Origin: Bifidobacterium eulemuris
GTDB taxonomy: Bacteria > Actinomycetota > Actinomycetes > Actinomycetales > Bifidobacteriaceae
Assembly: GCF_014898155.1 (NCBI RefSeq)
Contig: NZ_CP062938.1
Location: 1,798,001-1,862,000 of the forward strand
DNA length: 64,000 bases
Direction of reading: 5' to 3'
The number at the start of each line of letters is the position of its first letter. Positions within the stretch are counted from its first letter, which is position 1. Both the position numbers and the translations under genes were made by a program. Of this stretch, positions 63,107 through 64,000 are shown piece by piece. The notes under the pieces are model-generated. The model saw only the letters and a list, made by a program, of their open reading frames with translations, was not told the origin of the DNA and searched no databases.

Positions 63107-64000
63107 TCAGCCGATGTGGTTGACGATGACGCGACTGGCGGCGGCTTTGGCCCACAGCTGCCAGTCGTGGTCGGCGACGACGAATTTCACCGGTGCCGCC
63201 TGATTGTGCCGGTGCCGGCTGATGCCGTCGCGAATCGAATCGATGCCGATTTTGGCGAGGAACGCCGACTCTCCGGCGACCATCACCATGCCGGGCATCG
63301 CCACATTCGCTATGGTGGCGATCAGCGTGCCCAACCGGAAGCAGGTGCGGTTGAGCAGCTGCGCGGCCTGCGGCACGCCACGGCGCGCATCGTCGGCGAA
63401 ATCCTCGAATGAGGCGGCCCGTCCGATAATCGCCGAGTACTGTTCCGCGATGGAATCGTCGGTGAAGCATTGCGCGCATCCCACATGGCCGGAGATGCAG
63501 CGCGGCCCTTCGGGGTCGACGAGGATATGCCCGATCAGTCCGTAGCTTTTGTCCGGGTAGGTGACCGGCTCGCCGCGCACGGCCAGCGAATACCCCACGC
63601 CGACGCCGATGGTGAGCACGGCGAACATCTCATAGCCCACGCCGGGGCCGAACCAGCAGGCGTCCACCAGCAGCGAGTCGATGTCGTTGAACACTCCGCA
63701 CGGCAGTCCGGTGGCCTGATGAACCATCTTGCCGAGGTCGATGTCCTCGGTCCAATGCAGGAACGGCGCGAACGTCACCACCGAATCCTCCTGCACATGG
63801 CCGCCGACCGCGACGCCGACCGCCAGAGGCGAGGGGAGTCCTGACGCGACGACATCGGCGGCGCATCCGGCGACCAGCTTGGCGATTGTCGCGGTCACAC
63901 AATCCGGCGACTGATTCTCGAATGTTTCCTCATAACGCCCCGACACCACCTCGCCATGCGCATTGACCGCCGCGGCCACAGCGTAATGCCCGTGCACCTT
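63107..64000 (-). CDS. ROK-family protein (sugar kinase or repressor), N-terminus beyond the window
   Basis: At least 297 residues of a ROK-domain protein are visible; the frame continues past the right edge, so the start is missing. The features AVGVAVGGHV, FNDIDSLLVDACWFG and GVGVGYSLAVRGE fit the ROK fold. The expected zinc motif CxCGxxGC is altered to CISGHVGCAQC, with only part of the cysteines in place. Whether it is a repressor with an HTH or a glucokinase-like enzyme depends on the hidden N-terminus. It converges on the alpha-galactosidase gene with 12 bp between them. Confidence 0.8.
   Translation of the reverse strand, partial: KVHGHYAVAAAVNAHGEVVSGRYEETFENQSPDCVTATIAKLVAGCAADVVASGLPSPLAVGVAVGGHVQEDSVVTFAPFLHWTEDIDLGKMVHQATGLPCGVFNDIDSLLVDACWFGPGVGYEMFAVLTIGVGVGYSLAVRGEPVTYPDKSYGLIGHILVDPEGPRCISGHVGCAQCFTDDSIAEQYSAIIGRAASFEDFADDARRGVPQAAQLLNRTCFRLGTLIATIANVAMPGMVMVAGESAFLAKIGIDSIRDGISRHRHNQAAPVKFVVADHDWQLWAKAAASRVIVNHIG

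Overview
The window reads as a high-GC Gram-positive chromosome segment, most likely from a gut Bifidobacterium. Supporting signs are strong AGGAGG-type ribosome sites, a very glycosidase-rich gene set, GH3, GH127 and GH36 enzymes beside ABC sugar transporters, an MsmK/UgpC-type shared ATPase, DUF4032, an actinobacterial-type Dcd, LPXTG anchoring and bifidobacterial-type IS elements. The species cannot be fixed from the sequence alone. No rRNA, tRNA, CRISPR array or replication origin was recognised.

Positions 1-32400 form a beta-glucoside-like locus. A LytTR response regulator and GHKL sensor kinase pair (69-2119, minus) diverges from a membrane-tethered GH3 enzyme (2429-5326). A second regulator/kinase pair (9643-11656) lies in front of a paralogous tethered GH3 enzyme (11894-14788), and the two enzymes share near-identical 3' ends and terminators. 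A third tethered GH3 enzyme (15355-18381) is followed by an Old-Yellow-Enzyme-type Fe-S flavoprotein reductase (18484-23193). That reductase carries a Gly/Pro/Ala-rich insert and is split by an intact IS21-family element. Next come a UcpA-like short-chain dehydrogenase, an APC transporter, a conventional soluble GH3 enzyme (29216-31642) and a GtrA-like membrane protein. All three tethered GH3 enzymes have the inverted domain order (GH3_C, Fn3-like, catalytic GH3_N).

Through 5700-38622 are scattered four AAA ATPases of the DUF4143 type (7504-8826, 23327-24604, 27512-28882, 37261-38622) and one AlbA_2-type ATP-binding protein (5719-7197). Each has its own array of short direct or inverted repeats 10-50 bp upstream of its start codon. 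Each array has a different sequence, and the spacing is regular (23, 32 or 33 bp) in the four ATPase cases. This is the most system-like pattern in the window.

Positions 32600-37000 encode a large LPXTG-anchored surface protein with a G10 tract in its presumed promoter. Positions 38900-49900 hold an MsmK-like ATPase, DUF4032 and RlmB housekeeping genes, and an arabinofuranoside-type locus: GH127-like enzyme, solute-binding lipoprotein, two permeases and a DUF624 protein. The lipoprotein gene is out of frame because of a G10 tract in its signal-peptide region. Nine Gs would restore it, so it looks like an OFF-phase contingency gene. The GH127 and lipoprotein promoters share an operator-like motif.

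Positions 50100-64000 hold a P-type Ca2+-ATPase, Dcd, a second IS element, two membrane proteins (one TauE/SafE), a CPA1 Na+/H+ antiporter, TadA, an alpha-galactosidase and a ROK-family protein running off the right edge. A dispersed palindromic repeat (consensus near GTCATCCCGAGCGAAGTCGA) is found in at least seven intergenic regions and also, in frame, inside tadA.
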